Shown: positions 41,043 to 50,270, numbered from the stretch's first letter. The stretch: 64,000 nt of DNA from Streptomyces sp. CB01580 (GCF_001905795.1 NZ_LIXJ01000030.1:1-64000); one strand, 5' to 3'. Made by a program: numbers and translations. The notes: generated from the letters alone by a model not told the origin.

Positions 41043-43163
41043 TCAGGACGCGATGAGGATCCGGTCCGGGCGGATCGGCAGGTGCCGGTGGCGTACACCG
41101 GTCGCGTGCCACACGGCGTTGGCGATCGCGGCCGCGACGCCCACGACACCGATCTCGCCGATGCCCTTCATGCCGACGGGATCGTCCGGCACGGGATCGT
41201 CGACCCAGTCCGCCTCGATGAGCGGCACGTCCGCGTGCGTGGCGAAGTGGTACCCGGCGAGGTCGGCGCCGACATGGACGCCGGACGCCCGGTCCCTGAC
41301 CGCCTCCTCGTGGAGAGCCATGGACAGGCCCCAGGTCATCCCGCCGATGAACTGGCTGCGGGCGGTGAGCGGATTGACGATGGTGCCCGCCGCGAAGATG
41401 CCGAGCAGCCGCCGCACCCGCACCTCACCCGTGGTGACGTCCACGGCGACCTCGGCGAACTGCGCCCCGAAGGAGTGCCGTTCCTTCTTCGTCAGCGAGC
41501 CGACGGCCTCGGCGGTGTCCGAGCGGGTGGTGATTCCCTCGGGCGGGATTCCGCCGCCGAGGGCCAGCCGCTTCACCAGTTCTTCCGCCGCGAGCGTCAC
41601 CGCCCAGGCCCAGGAACGCGTCCCCATCGAACCACCGGCGATCATCGCCGGGCCGAGGTCGCTGTCCCCGATGCGCACACGGATACGGTCCGGAGCCGCC
41701 TTCAGCACCTCGGCGGCCACGAGGACCATCGCGGTCCGCGCCCCGGTACCGATGTCCGCCGCGTTGATCCGCACGGTGAACGTCCCGTCGGTCTCCGCGG
41801 TCACGGCCGCAGTGGACGGGCCGACTCCGGACGGGTAGGTGGCCGCCGCCGTTCCGGTCCCGAGCCGCCAGCGCCCTTCGCGGCGCACGCCCGGACGAGG
41901 GTCGCGGTCCGCCCAGCCGAACCTTCGGGCCCCCTCCTCGAAGCAGGCGAGCAGGTTGCGGCTGCTGAAGGGCAGCCCCGACACCGGCCCCGTCACCGGC
42001 TCGTTGCGCACGCGGAGTGCGATCGGGTCGATGCCGCACTTCTCCGCCAGTTCGTCGAGGGCGGATTCGAGGGCGAAGGAGCCCGGTGCCTCGCCGGGCG
42101 CGCGCATCCAGGACGGGGTGGGCACGTCGAGCCGTACGAGCCGGTGAAGCGTGTGATGCGCGTCGGCGTCGTACATCACGCGTCCCAGCACGGCGCTCGA
42201 CTCGATGAACTCGTGCACCGTCGAGGACAGATTCAGTGCCTGGTGGTCGAACGCGCGCAGCCGCCCGTCCGCGTCGGCACCGAGTCTGACGCGCTGTGCC
42301 GTGGGGCTGCGGTAGCCGACGAGGGAGAACATCTGACGGCGGGTCAGTACGACGCGGACCGGACGGTTCAGCATGGTCGTGGCCATGACGGCGGCCACCT
42401 GGTGCGGGCCGACGCCCTTCGAGCCGAAGGCACCGCCGACGTGCTCGGACCGTACGCGCACGCGAGCCGGGTCGAGCGAGAAGAGCTTGGCGAGTTCGCC
42501 CGCCACCCACGTGCTGCCCTGGTTGGAGTCGACGACATCGAGCCGTCCGCCGTCCCAGTGGGCCGTCGCCGCGTGCGGCTCCATCGGATGGTGGTGCTCC
42601 TCCGGAGTGGTGTACTCCTCGTCCACGACGACGGCGGAATCACCCAGCAGGGCCTCCACGTCCCCCTTCTCGGTCTCGGCCGGCATCATCGGGTTGTTCC
42701 GCGGCGTGTAGGCGTCGGCGCGCCCGGCGTCGAACGCCACGTCGTGCGGTTCCTCGTCGTACCGGACCACCAGAGCCTCGGCGGCCTCCCGGGCCTGCTC
42801 GGACGTCTCCGCCACGACCAGCGCCACCGGCCAGCCCGCGAAGGGCACCCGGTCGTGCTGGAAGAGTCCGAGGACCGGGTTCGGCCGCCCCAGCATGCCC
42901 ACGTAGTCGGTGTCGACGCGCGGCGCGTTCCCGTGGTGCAGCACGGCGAGCACGCCCGGCATCTCCAGGACGGGGGCGTCCTCGACCCGGCGGACACGGC
43001 CGCGGGCCACGGACGACAGCACCAGCCAGCCGTGCGCCAGATCGGCGAAAGAGATCTCCCCGGCATAGCGGGCCGCCCCGGTGACCTTGGCCCGGCCCTC
43101 CACACGGGCGTGCGCGGAGCCGACGGCCCTCGTCGGCGCGGCTGCCTCGGTCGTCGTGGTCAT
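41043..43163 (-). CDS. Aldehyde oxidoreductase molybdopterin subunit (PaoC/YagR type)
   Basis: Encodes 706 aa of the xanthine dehydrogenase superfamily. An ald/xan_dh_C domain at the start (GRAKVTGAARYAGEISFADL, LAVLHHGNAPRVDTDYV) is followed by two molybdopterin-cytosine-dinucleotide binding domains (GGAFGSKGVGPHQVAAVMAT, MGTRSWAWAV). The essential glutamate lies in GIGEIGVVGVAAAIANAVWH. It oxidises an aldehyde or heteroaromatic substrate by hydroxylation at molybdenum. Start and FAD-subunit stop overlap as ATGA. Length and order 2Fe2S-FAD-Mo match PaoABC rather than XdhABC. No twin-arginine signal is present in the operon, so this copy seems cytosolic. Confidence 0.9.
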   Translation of the reverse strand: MTTTTEAAAPTRAVGSAHARVEGRAKVTGAARYAGEISFADLAHGWLVLSSVARGRVRRVEDAPVLEMPGVLAVLHHGNAPRVDTDYVGMLGRPNPVLGLFQHDRVPFAGWPVALVVAETSEQAREAAEALVVRYDEEPHDVAFDAGRADAYTPRNNPMMPAETEKGDVEALLGDSAVVVDEEYTTPEEHHHPMEPHAATAHWDGGRLDVVDSNQGSTWVAGELAKLFSLDPARVRVRSEHVGGAFGSKGVGPHQVAAVMATTMLNRPVRVVLTRRQMFSLVGYRSPTAQRVRLGADADGRLRAFDHQALNLSSTVHEFIESSAVLGRVMYDADAHHTLHRLVRLDVPTPSWMRAPGEAPGSFALESALDELAEKCGIDPIALRVRNEPVTGPVSGLPFSSRNLLACFEEGARRFGWADRDPRPGVRREGRWRLGTGTAAATYPSGVGPSTAAVTAETDGTFTVRINAADIGTGARTAMVLVAAEVLKAAPDRIRVRIGDSDLGPAMIAGGSMGTRSWAWAVTLAAEELVKRLALGGGIPPEGITTRSDTAEAVGSLTKKERHSFGAQFAEVAVDVTTGEVRVRRLLGIFAAGTIVNPLTARSQFIGGMTWGLSMALHEEAVRDRASGVHVGADLAGYHFATHADVPLIEADWVDDPVPDDPVGMKGIGEIGVVGVAAAIANAVWHATGVRHRHLPIRPDRILIAS

Positions 43164-44152
43164 CGGGCGGCCTCCTCGGCGAGTTCGGTCAGAACGGTGA
43201 CGGCCAGGTCACGCACCAGCGCCACCTTGTACGCGTTCCCAGGCAGCGGCCCGGCCGCCGCCAGCTCGGCGTCCGCCGCGGCGCCGAACGCCTCCGCACC
43301 GGCCGGACCGCCGACCAGCGCCCGCTCTGCCGCCCGGGCCCGCCACGGCCGGGACGCGACCGCCCCGAACGCGAGACGCACATCGCGCACGACACCGTCC
43401 CGGACGTCGAGCGCGGCGGCGACGGAGCCGATCGCGAACGCGTACGAGGCCCGCTCGCGCACCTTCCGGTACCGCGAGCCGACCGCGGAAGGAAGCGGTG
43501 GCAGTGTGACGCCGGTGACCAACGCGCCGGGTGGCAGGGCGGTCTCGACGTGCGGGGCGTCGCCCATCGGCGGATACAGCCCGGTGATCGGCAACTCGCC
43601 CGGTCCGTCGGCCGTTTCGTACACGACGACGGCGTCGAGGGCGGCCAGCGCGACCGCCATGTCGGAAGGATGGACGGCCACGCAGTGCTCGGACGCGCCG
43701 AGGATCGCGGCATTGCGGTGCTCACCCGCGATCGCCGGGCAACCACTGCCGGGCGAGCGCTTGTTGCAGGGACCGCTGACGTCGGTGAAGTAGCCGCAAC
43801 GGGTCCGCTGGAGCAGATTCCCGCCCACCGTGGCCATGTTGCGCAACTGGCCCGAGGCGCCGGCCAGGACCGCCTGCGCGAGCGCGGGGTAGCGGCGCCG
43901 CACGTCCGGATGGGCCGCCAGATCACTGTTGGTGACCGTCGCCCCGATGCGCAGTCCGCCGTCGGTCGTCGGCTCGACCCGGTCGAGGGGGAGCCGGCGT
44001 ATGTCGACGAGCAGTGCGGGCCGCTCCACACCGGCCTTCATCAGGTCGACGAGATTGGTACCGCCGCCGAGGAACCGGGCCTCGGGACCGGTGCCGCGGA
44101 GGGCGACCGCACCCGGGACGTCGAGCGCACGCTCGTAACCGAACTCCCTCAC
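43160..44152 (-). CDS. Aldehyde oxidoreductase FAD subunit with extra cluster motif (PaoB type)
   Basis: Encodes 330 aa from a GTG that overlaps the upstream stop by four bases. FAD-binding signatures FLGGGTNLVDLMKAGVERP and NMATVGGNLLQRT are present. Inserted after this are cysteines 119, 129, 138 and 158 (TRCGYFTDVSGPCNKRSPGS, GCPAI, HCVAV), the arrangement known in E. coli PaoB to hold an additional [4Fe-4S] cluster. Electrons should pass from molybdenum through the 2Fe2S subunit to this flavin. The C-terminal domain is the CO dehydrogenase-flavoprotein type (SRYRKVRERASYAFAIGSVA). Confidence 0.9.
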   Translation of the reverse strand: MREFGYERALDVPGAVALRGTGPEARFLGGGTNLVDLMKAGVERPALLVDIRRLPLDRVEPTTDGGLRIGATVTNSDLAAHPDVRRRYPALAQAVLAGASGQLRNMATVGGNLLQRTRCGYFTDVSGPCNKRSPGSGCPAIAGEHRNAAILGASEHCVAVHPSDMAVALAALDAVVVYETADGPGELPITGLYPPMGDAPHVETALPPGALVTGVTLPPLPSAVGSRYRKVRERASYAFAIGSVAAALDVRDGVVRDVRLAFGAVASRPWRARAAERALVGGPAGAEAFGAAADAELAAAGPLPGNAYKVALVRDLAVTVLTELAEEAAR

Positions 44153-44745
44153 GCCACGGCCCCTTTGGCCCCGGCCTCCGCGTCGGCCGCGGACGCTTCT
44201 CCGGCCTCCGCCCCGGCTCCGGCTTCCGCGGCCCGTGCCACGGCGGCCACGATCGACACGTACGCGCCGCACCGGCACAGATTGCCGCTCATCCGCTCAC
44301 GGATCTCCTCGGAGGTGAGCGCGGGCACTCCCTCTTCGGGCCGGACATCTGCGGTCACGGAGCTCGGCCAGCCCGCCGCGTGCTCCTCGAGCACCGCGAG
44401 AGCCGAACAGATCTGCCCGGGCGTGCAGTAGCCGCACTGATAGCCGTCCAGGTCGATGAATGCCTGCTGCACCGGATGCAACCGGTCCCCGTCGGCGACG
44501 CCTTCGATGGTGGTGACCGCGGCCCCCTCGGCGGCGACCGCCAGCTGGAGACAGGAAACGACGCGGCGTCCGTCGAGCAGCACCGTACAGGCGCCGCACT
44601 GGCCCTGGTCGCACCCCTTCTTCGTGCCGGTCAGGTCGAGGCGCTCACGCAGGGCGTCGAGCAGTGTGGTGCGATGGTCGACGGGTAACGTGTGCTGCTC
44701 GCCGTTGACGCTCAGGGTGATGACGCTGGATGTCGATGGGGCCAT
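44149..44745 (-). CDS. Aldehyde oxidoreductase 2Fe-2S subunit (PaoA type)
   Basis: Encodes 198 aa. The plant-type ferredoxin domain has Cys45, 50, 53 and 65 (GCDQGQCGACTVLLDGRRVV), and the second helical cluster domain has Cys104, 107, 157 and 159 (GYQCGYCTPGQICSALAVLE, GNLCRCGAY). It passes electrons between the molybdenum site and FAD. E. coli PaoA has a Tat signal; here the protein starts MAPSTSSVITLSVNGEQHTL without one. An Ala-rich tail of about 30 residues follows the second cluster. AAGAAGG precedes the start. It is the first gene of the operon. Confidence 0.92.
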   Translation of the reverse strand: MAPSTSSVITLSVNGEQHTLPVDHRTTLLDALRERLDLTGTKKGCDQGQCGACTVLLDGRRVVSCLQLAVAAEGAAVTTIEGVADGDRLHPVQQAFIDLDGYQCGYCTPGQICSALAVLEEHAAGWPSSVTADVRPEEGVPALTSEEIRERMSGNLCRCGAYVSIVAAVARAAEAGAGAEAGEASAADAEAGAKGAVA

Positions 44746-44935
44746 GCTCAGCCTTCTTTCGCATTGCGGACGCGTGCCGGATCGAGACGGTCCGGCCGGG
44801 CGCCTGCGGAGGAGCGGACCTCTTCCGGAGGCCGGACTCGTCCGGGGGAGTGGGGCGACGCGGGTACGGGAGAGCCGGTGGCCGGGATCGACCGCTCTGC
44901 CGCACCGGCCGGATCCGACGGCATGGTGAATTCGA

Positions 44936-44951
44936 CCGGACAGCTGTCCGG
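44936..44951. promoter_or_regulatory. Perfect 16-bp palindrome, candidate operator
   Basis: CCGGACAGCTGTCCGG is fully palindromic and lies in the intergenic region feeding the molybdoenzyme operon, about 190 bp before its start. It is a good candidate for a dimeric regulator, though no cognate regulator gene is adjacent. Confidence 0.45.
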
Positions 44952-45202
44952 CAGCCGTTGAACCTAGTGGACGGTTCTCCGCTCAGCAAGGAGGCCCCGC
45001 CCGCGATGCCGAAGGAGGCCGAGGGCGGGACGCAGGGCGTGTGACTCCGCGTCCGGACGGGCGGAGGAATCGCGCGCATCCCGGACGTGGCGTGAGCCGA
45101 GCGGAAACGGCCCGGGCAACCGGGCCCTCGCACTCCCGTCGGTGTCGGCCGAGCGCTGCCGCCGTGCCCGGCCGTTCGTCTCCGCACAGTCGCCAAACCC
45201 GC

Positions 45203-45231
45203 GTGGGGGCGCGGCGTTGCCGCGCCCCCAC
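45203..45231. terminator. Perfect 13-bp stem terminator
   Basis: GTGGGGGCGCGGC (45203-45215) and GCCGCGCCCCCAC (45219-45231) pair perfectly around a 3-base loop, about 90 bp past the glycerophosphodiesterase stop. Confidence 0.8.
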
Positions 45232-45321
45232 TGCTCCTCCGGCATGCGGCCGATCCCGCGGCCGGATGTCCGGGACCGGTCGATCCGGAACACCCGGCCG
45301 GCAGGACGCCGGTGTTGCGTG

Positions 45322-47211
45322 CTATCCGGCGGCCAGGGCTCGGGCCTCGGCGACGATCAGCGCGGCGCGAGCGGCGTCCAGGCCGTTCCCGGACTGGTGA
45401 GCGGCCCAGTTGGCGAGCTGGGAGTAGTGGCGGTGCCCCAGCATGGTGGTCATCGTGGCGACCCGGTTGGCATCGGCGCCCGAGGTCAGGACCAGGTGAG
45501 CCAGACCGGTCGGGGTGGCACGGACGGTGAAGGTCGAAGTCGCGTGCGCAGTGCCGCCGGGGCCGGTGACCTCGGCACGCAGGGTGTGCTTTCCGGCGGC
45601 CAGCGCGGTGAGGTCGAGCGGCTTGCCGGGCGTGACGGCGTCACCGTCCAGGGTGAGGGTGACCTTGTCGGCGCCGGTGGCCTGGACCGCGGCGACCGGG
45701 GTCTGCGAGCGGTCCAACGACGCCGAGGCGACGGGGGAGGTGATGGTCACGGTCGGTGCGGCCGGCGGCGTGGGACGATCCTGCTGCTGGGCCGCGTTCC
45801 AACCGGCCAGCTCGGCCGGGCGGTTGGTGATGATGCCGTCCACCCCACCGGCCTCCAGAGCCTGCCAGCGGGCCGGGCTGTCCACCGTCCAGACCATTAC
45901 CGCGACGCCCGCGCGGTGCAGGTCGGCCACGACGCCGGGCCGCTTGGACAGCGCGTCGTCCGACGGGTTGTAGGAGGCGAGGCCGAGCTCCTTGGAGAGG
46001 GCCACCGGGTCGGCGTCCAGAGAACCGCGCAGCAGGCCGAGCGGCAGCTCGGGCGCCAGCTCGCGGGTGTACTTCAGCGCGTCCACCTCGAAGCTCTGCA
46101 CGAACACCCGGTCGGTCATGCCGTGGTCCCGGATGGTCTTGACGATCGTGGCGACCTCGTCGCGGGTGTGGGCTCCCTTGATCTCCAGCAGCAGGTTGCC
46201 GCCACGGCTCCGCAGGTCGTCGAGCTGCGCGGCCAGGGTGGGGATACGGGTGCCCGTGTAGGAAGGACCGAACCAGGAACCGGCGTCCAGCGCGTCCAGT
46301 TGGGCCGAGGTCAGATTGCGGACGGCGCCCTTGCCGTCGGTGGTGCGGTCGACCGTGCTGTCGTGCAGAACGTACGGGACACCGTCCTTGCTCGGCTGCA
46401 CGTCGTTCTCGATGTACTCGGCTCCGCCGCGCCGGGCGACCTCGTCGGACACCAGAGTGTTCTCCGGGGCGGCCGAGGAGGCGCCGCGGTGGGCGATCAC
46501 GGTCATCGGCGAGCCGGCGGGTCGGATCCAGCTCTCGGAGGGGAGTTCGGTGACCTTCAGGTCGTCGAACGAGACCGTGGAGCCGTTGACGACGAGCGCC
46601 TCGACGCCCTCGGCGGAGCGGGCGACACGGGTGGTGCGCATGGCCTCGCGGCCGTCGAAGAACCAGCGGGCCTTGGTGCCGTGGACCTCCACGGCGATGC
46701 GTACGTCGCGGCCGGTCCCGGCCGCCGAGGCCGCGGCGGCGGTGTCGGTGACGTTCCACGTACCGGTCGGGGTGCGCTGCGCGAACTCCAGGCCGTTGGA
46801 GGCGGTGGTGCCGCTGCGCATGGTGGCGATCGACCACGGGACGGAGCCGTTGGCGGGGACGTCCAGCCCCATCGCCGTCCAACGGGCGGAGTCCTTCACC
46901 GACTCGAACCGGGCGGTCACCTCGATGCGGAAGTCGTTGAGGTGTTCGCCGAAGGTGATCCGGCTCTGCTGGTTGCTGTCGGCCGACGTGCCGTACAACC
47001 GGCCGTTCTTGACCTCCCAGGTGCCCTCGGCGGGCCGGAATCCCGCAGGCAGGGAATTGCCGGAGAAGTCTTCGGAGACGACGACCCGGCCATCTGCCGG
47101 AGCGGAGCCGGACGACTTGGTTCCGGCACCGGCGGGCGGGGCCGTGAACAAGGGGACGAGTACGGCTGCGGTCAGCAGCGCGGAAGCAACGCGAATTGAT
47201 CGACGAGACAT
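45322..47211 (-). CDS. Secreted glycerophosphodiester phosphodiesterase
   Basis: Encodes 629 aa with a Sec signal peptide (VASALLTAAVLVPLFTAPPA). Residues about 45-230 form a concanavalin/laminin-G-like domain (EVTARFESVKDSARWTAMGL). The GDPD domain at about 238-470 shows VIAHRGASSAAPENT with the catalytic His, YIENDVQPSKDGVPYVLHDS with the metal-binding Glu-x-Asp and second His, and NLLLEIKGAHTRDEV. It is followed by an Ig-like segment (about 485-565) and a basic C-terminal stretch. It hydrolyses glycerophosphodiesters to glycerol-3-phosphate outside the cell, a phosphate- or glycerol-scavenging role. Confidence 0.9.
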   Translation of the reverse strand: MSRRSIRVASALLTAAVLVPLFTAPPAGAGTKSSGSAPADGRVVVSEDFSGNSLPAGFRPAEGTWEVKNGRLYGTSADSNQQSRITFGEHLNDFRIEVTARFESVKDSARWTAMGLDVPANGSVPWSIATMRSGTTASNGLEFAQRTPTGTWNVTDTAAAASAAGTGRDVRIAVEVHGTKARWFFDGREAMRTTRVARSAEGVEALVVNGSTVSFDDLKVTELPSESWIRPAGSPMTVIAHRGASSAAPENTLVSDEVARRGGAEYIENDVQPSKDGVPYVLHDSTVDRTTDGKGAVRNLTSAQLDALDAGSWFGPSYTGTRIPTLAAQLDDLRSRGGNLLLEIKGAHTRDEVATIVKTIRDHGMTDRVFVQSFEVDALKYTRELAPELPLGLLRGSLDADPVALSKELGLASYNPSDDALSKRPGVVADLHRAGVAVMVWTVDSPARWQALEAGGVDGIITNRPAELAGWNAAQQQDRPTPPAAPTVTITSPVASASLDRSQTPVAAVQATGADKVTLTLDGDAVTPGKPLDLTALAAGKHTLRAEVTGPGGTAHATSTFTVRATPTGLAHLVLTSGADANRVATMTTMLGHRHYSQLANWAAHQSGNGLDAARAALIVAEARALAAG

Positions 47212-47552
47212 GGCTGGAAACGTACGGTCGCAAGATCAACAGCCTCCGACCGGCAGGGGAACGCGGGCTGGACGGTGCGCGGACGCTGAAGCCGCACCGG
47301 ACGCCCGTCGGCAAATGACGGAATTCCGGTGAATGGGAAAATGCGGTCGTGCCTGCCCTCGTCGGTCTTCGCCCAAGAAGCAGCGGGCGGCACGCCGTCG
47401 CGGGCCGGTGTTCGAAGCCGGCCCGGACCGGCGTGCCGCCCTCCGCCGCCGTGCGCGTCGCACTCCCACGCGCAGGCCGCAGGATTGCCCGCCCGCGGAT
47501 GGAGCCCGGGTCCGACGGCGCTTCCCGAGGAACCCGGTGCGATGCGATCCGT
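47212..47552. other. Gap with bipartite hairpin
   Basis: No gene supported in 341 bases. It contains the promoter of the phosphodiesterase and the strong hairpin 47385-47441. Confidence 0.4.
47385..47441. terminator. Nested hairpin terminator after the MFS gene
   Basis: GGGCGGCACGCC (47385-47396) pairs perfectly with GGCGTGCCGCCC (47430-47441), enclosing a second stem GGGCCGG/CCGGCCC. It lies about 110 bp downstream of the transporter stop at 47553. Confidence 0.7.
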
Positions 47553-49157
47553 TCAGTGCGTCGGCGTGGTCGATGCCTTCGCCGCCGCGGCGTTCTCCTC
47601 CGCGAGCCGTTCCATGCCGCTCGTCGTCTTGAGCGGCTTCTCCTTGATGAACAGCACGGCGATCAGGGCGAGGAACGCGAAGGGGGCTCCGACCAGGAAC
47701 ACCTCGGCGGTCGCTACTCCGTACGCGTGCTCCACCACCTGCCGGGCCGGGGCGGGCAGGGTGCTGAGGTCGGGGATGCCGTGCGTCGAGCCCCCGCCGG
47801 CCGCCCCGCCGAAGCTCTTCTCCAGCTCGCTCGTCACCCGGTGGCCGAGCACGGCGCCCAGCGCGCTCGTGCCGATCGCCCCACCGAGGCTGCGGAAGAA
47901 CGACAGGACCGAGGTCGCCGAGCCGAGCTCCGACGCGGGTACGTCGTTCTGTGCCGCCAGCACCAGGTTCTGCATCAGCATGCCGACGCCGACGCCGAGC
48001 ACCACCATGTAGACGCTGAGCAGCCCGAACGAGGAGTCCGCACCGATCGTGGCCAGCAGGCCCATGCCCGCGGTCATGATGATGCCGCCCGCGATCAGGA
48101 AGCCCTTCCACTTGCCCCGGGCGGAGATGATCTGCCCGGCGACGGTCGTGGAGATCATCAGACCGAGGATCATCGGCAGGCTCATCAGCCCCGCCACGGT
48201 CGGTGTCTTGCCGAGCGAGATCTGGAAGTACTGGGAGAGGAACACCGTGCCGCCGAACATGGCCACACCGACCAGCAGGCTCGCCACCGTCGTCAGTGTC
48301 ACCGTGCGATTGCGGAAGATGTCCAGCGGGATGATCGGTTCCGGGACCCTGGACTCGACCACGACCGCGGCGACCAGCAGAACCACACCGGTGACGACCA
48401 GGGCGGCGGTCTGCCAGGACAGCCAGTCGAACCGGTTGCCGGCGAGGGTCACCCACAGCAGCAGGGCGCTGACCCCGCTCATGATGAGGAGGGCACCGAC
48501 ATAGTCGATCTTCACCTCCCGGCGGACCGTCGGCAGTTTCAGGGTCAGCTGGAGAAGCACGATCGCCAGCAACGCGAACGGCACACCGATGAAGAAGCAC
48601 CAGCGCCACCCCAGCCACGACGTGTCGACGAGCACACCGCCGATCAGCGGTCCCGCGACCGTGCCGACGGCGAAGACGGCGCCGAACACCCCGGAGTAGC
48701 GGCCGAGTTCACGCGGCGGAATGATCGCCGCCATCACGACCTGGGCGAGCGCGGTGAGACCGCCCGCTCCGATGCCCTGCACCACGCGGCTCACGATGAG
48801 CAGGCCGACACTGTGCGAGAAGCCGGCGACGAGCGAGCCGACGACGAACATCGACAGGGAGAGCTGGATGAGCAGCTTCTTGTCGTAGAGGTCGGACAGC
48901 TTGCCCCAGATCGGGACGGTCGCCGTCATCGCCAGGAGCTCGGCGGTGACCACCCAGGTGTACGAGGACTGGCTGCCGTTCAGATCGGCGATGATCCTGG
49001 GGAGGGCGTTGGAGACCACCGTGGAGGCCAGGATGGCCACGAACATGCCGGCCATCAGGCCCGACATGGCCTGAAGTATGTGACGACGAGTCATGGCCGG
49101 CGCGGCCTCAACGGGCGCATCGGCGGCCCCGGCGTCGGGTGTGACAGCAGCGGTCAT
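47553..49157 (-). CDS. DHA2-type MFS multidrug transporter (14 TM)
   Basis: Encodes 534 aa with about 14 hydrophobic segments, the DHA2/QacA-EmrB layout. Diagnostic motifs: GKLSDLYDKKLLIQLSLSMF (motif A), RVVQGIGAGGLTALAQVVM (motif B) and VFGAVFAVGTVAGPLIGGVL with WRWCFFIGVPFALLAIVLL (motif C and the following loop). It should export drugs or toxic metabolites using the proton gradient. A TetR gene lies 58 bp upstream on the same strand with a palindromic operator ahead of it, so both are probably induced by the exported compound. A strong hairpin follows the stop. Confidence 0.9.
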   Translation of the reverse strand: MTAAVTPDAGAADAPVEAAPAMTRRHILQAMSGLMAGMFVAILASTVVSNALPRIIADLNGSQSSYTWVVTAELLAMTATVPIWGKLSDLYDKKLLIQLSLSMFVVGSLVAGFSHSVGLLIVSRVVQGIGAGGLTALAQVVMAAIIPPRELGRYSGVFGAVFAVGTVAGPLIGGVLVDTSWLGWRWCFFIGVPFALLAIVLLQLTLKLPTVRREVKIDYVGALLIMSGVSALLLWVTLAGNRFDWLSWQTAALVVTGVVLLVAAVVVESRVPEPIIPLDIFRNRTVTLTTVASLLVGVAMFGGTVFLSQYFQISLGKTPTVAGLMSLPMILGLMISTTVAGQIISARGKWKGFLIAGGIIMTAGMGLLATIGADSSFGLLSVYMVVLGVGVGMLMQNLVLAAQNDVPASELGSATSVLSFFRSLGGAIGTSALGAVLGHRVTSELEKSFGGAAGGGSTHGIPDLSTLPAPARQVVEHAYGVATAEVFLVGAPFAFLALIAVLFIKEKPLKTTSGMERLAEENAAAAKASTTPTH

Positions 49158-49214
49158 CGGCTGACGTTCCTCATTTTCTGGTGAAAGGGCCCCGGCGGGG
49201 GACCCGGATGTGTT

Positions 49215-49820
49215 TCAGTCGCTCAGACCGGCGGCCAGCGAAGCGAACGCCTCGCGGTAGGTGCTCTCGAACGTGTGGGTGCGCCCGGAGGCCACCCACA
49301 GCTCGACGGCGGCGCGTACGGCGGCGATCGTCACGTGCACGAGAAGCCTGGGGTGGAGGTCGGAGTCGGGATCCTGGCCGAGGCGCTCCGCCACCACCGC
49401 GATCAGCGCGCGTTCGTCCGCGCCCTGGGTGGCCAGAAAGCCGGGCAGCAATGACGGATTCCTCTTGAGCACGGCCGTCTGGAGCTCCCAGCGCTCGTGG
49501 TCCTCCTCGATATGGGCCAGCTCCTGCGCGATGGCTTCACGCAGGGCGCCGAGTGCCGAGAGTTCCTCGGGCGCGTCGAGGACGGCCCGGCGCATCCGCT
49601 CGGCGTTGTCCTGGCAGGACCGTGTGATGGCGTCTTCAAGACACGGGAAGTAGTTGAAGAAGGTGCGGACGGAGACGCCCACCGCTTCGGTGACCGCTTC
49701 CACGGTCACGTTCTCGATTCCGCGGTCCGCGGCCATGCGCAGCGCCGCACCCGCCAGGGCATCACGTGTCGCGCGCTTCTTGCGTTCGCGCAGCCCGAGG
49801 GGTTGGTCGGCGGTACTCAT
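49215..49820 (-). CDS. TetR-family regulator of the MFS exporter
   Basis: Encodes 201 aa starting MSTADQPLGLRERKKRATRD. The N-terminal helix-turn-helix is RMAADRGIENVTVEAVTEAV then GVSVRTFFNYFPCLEDAITR. The C-terminal ligand-binding half is helical (ELSALGALREAIAQELAHIE, LVHVTIAAVRAAVELWVASG). It is 58 bp upstream of the MFS gene on the same strand and has a palindrome 49839-49859 just before its start, the standard arrangement of an autoregulated efflux repressor. The inducer is unknown. Confidence 0.9.
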   Translation of the reverse strand: MSTADQPLGLRERKKRATRDALAGAALRMAADRGIENVTVEAVTEAVGVSVRTFFNYFPCLEDAITRSCQDNAERMRRAVLDAPEELSALGALREAIAQELAHIEEDHERWELQTAVLKRNPSLLPGFLATQGADERALIAVVAERLGQDPDSDLHPRLLVHVTIAAVRAAVELWVASGRTHTFESTYREAFASLAAGLSD

Positions 49821-49838
49821 GAATGTGCATGCTATGCA

Positions 49839-49859
49839 ATTTTGCGCTGTATGCAAAAT
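49839..49859. promoter_or_regulatory. Operator-like palindrome for the TetR/MFS unit
   Basis: ATTTTGC (49839-49845) and GCAAAAT (49853-49859) form a 7-bp inverted repeat with a 7-bp spacer, only 19 bp upstream of the tetR start, in a strikingly AT-rich patch with flanking TATGCAA direct repeats. This is the usual place and shape for a TetR operator. Confidence 0.65.
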
Positions 49860-50151
49860 GATGTCGCCATGCATAATCACGAGGGCCGGAGTCGGCCGCG
49901 AAAGGGGAATACCCGGCTCGGGCCCGGCAACGTCGCCGGAACACGGGACCACGACGGCGAGCGCCTGCGGACCCCTGGGGCGCCCCGAGGATCGGCGCCA
50001 TCCGTTCCCGGTCCGCGGGATTCATGATCACGGGATGGGCCGGGCACGTACAGCGTACGGGCATGCGAGAGCCTCGTCGTCGCGCGGGCGTCGGCGGGAC
50101 GCTCTCCGCCTTCCCGCGCTCCCGGAGCACGGCCGACGTGACGAACGGCCA

Positions 50152-50194
50152 CGGTCCGTGGCGCCCACGCATGCAGCGCGGGTGCCACGGACCG
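50152..50194. terminator. Terminator of the secreted trypsin gene
   Basis: CGGTCCGTGGC (50152-50162) and GCCACGGACCG (50184-50194) pair perfectly over 11 bp around a loop, about 80 bp downstream of the protease stop. Confidence 0.7.
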
Positions 50195-50270
50195 TCAGAG
50201 ATTCCTCACGCAGTTCGCGACCGGTCCCGGGGCCGGTCCCGACGGCGGCCGGACATGCCTGCTCGTGTGA

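Larger units (their letters stand above)
44746..45321. promoter_or_regulatory. Promoter region of the molybdoenzyme operon
   Basis: No gene is supported in this 576-bp gap. A perfect 16-bp palindrome CCGGACAGCTGTCCGG lies at 44936-44951, about 190 bp upstream of the operon start, and a strong hairpin at 45203-45231 ends the upstream phosphodiesterase gene. Confidence 0.4.
49821..50270. promoter_or_regulatory. Upstream region of tetR and 3' region of trypsin gene
   Basis: No gene is supported in these 450 bases. The AT-rich first 60 bases hold the TetR palindrome; the rest includes the protease terminator at 50152-50194. Confidence 0.4.

Noticed and set aside
39090..43793. A 1567-codon plus-strand ORF across 4.7 kb
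   Set aside because: It is the mirror image of GC-biased codons in the peptidase and molybdoenzyme genes on the other strand; it has no domain motifs or ribosome site.
47212..47552. Possible small gene in the gap before the phosphodiesterase
   Set aside because: Frames here overlap the strong hairpin at 47385-47441 and lack coding bias and ribosome sites.
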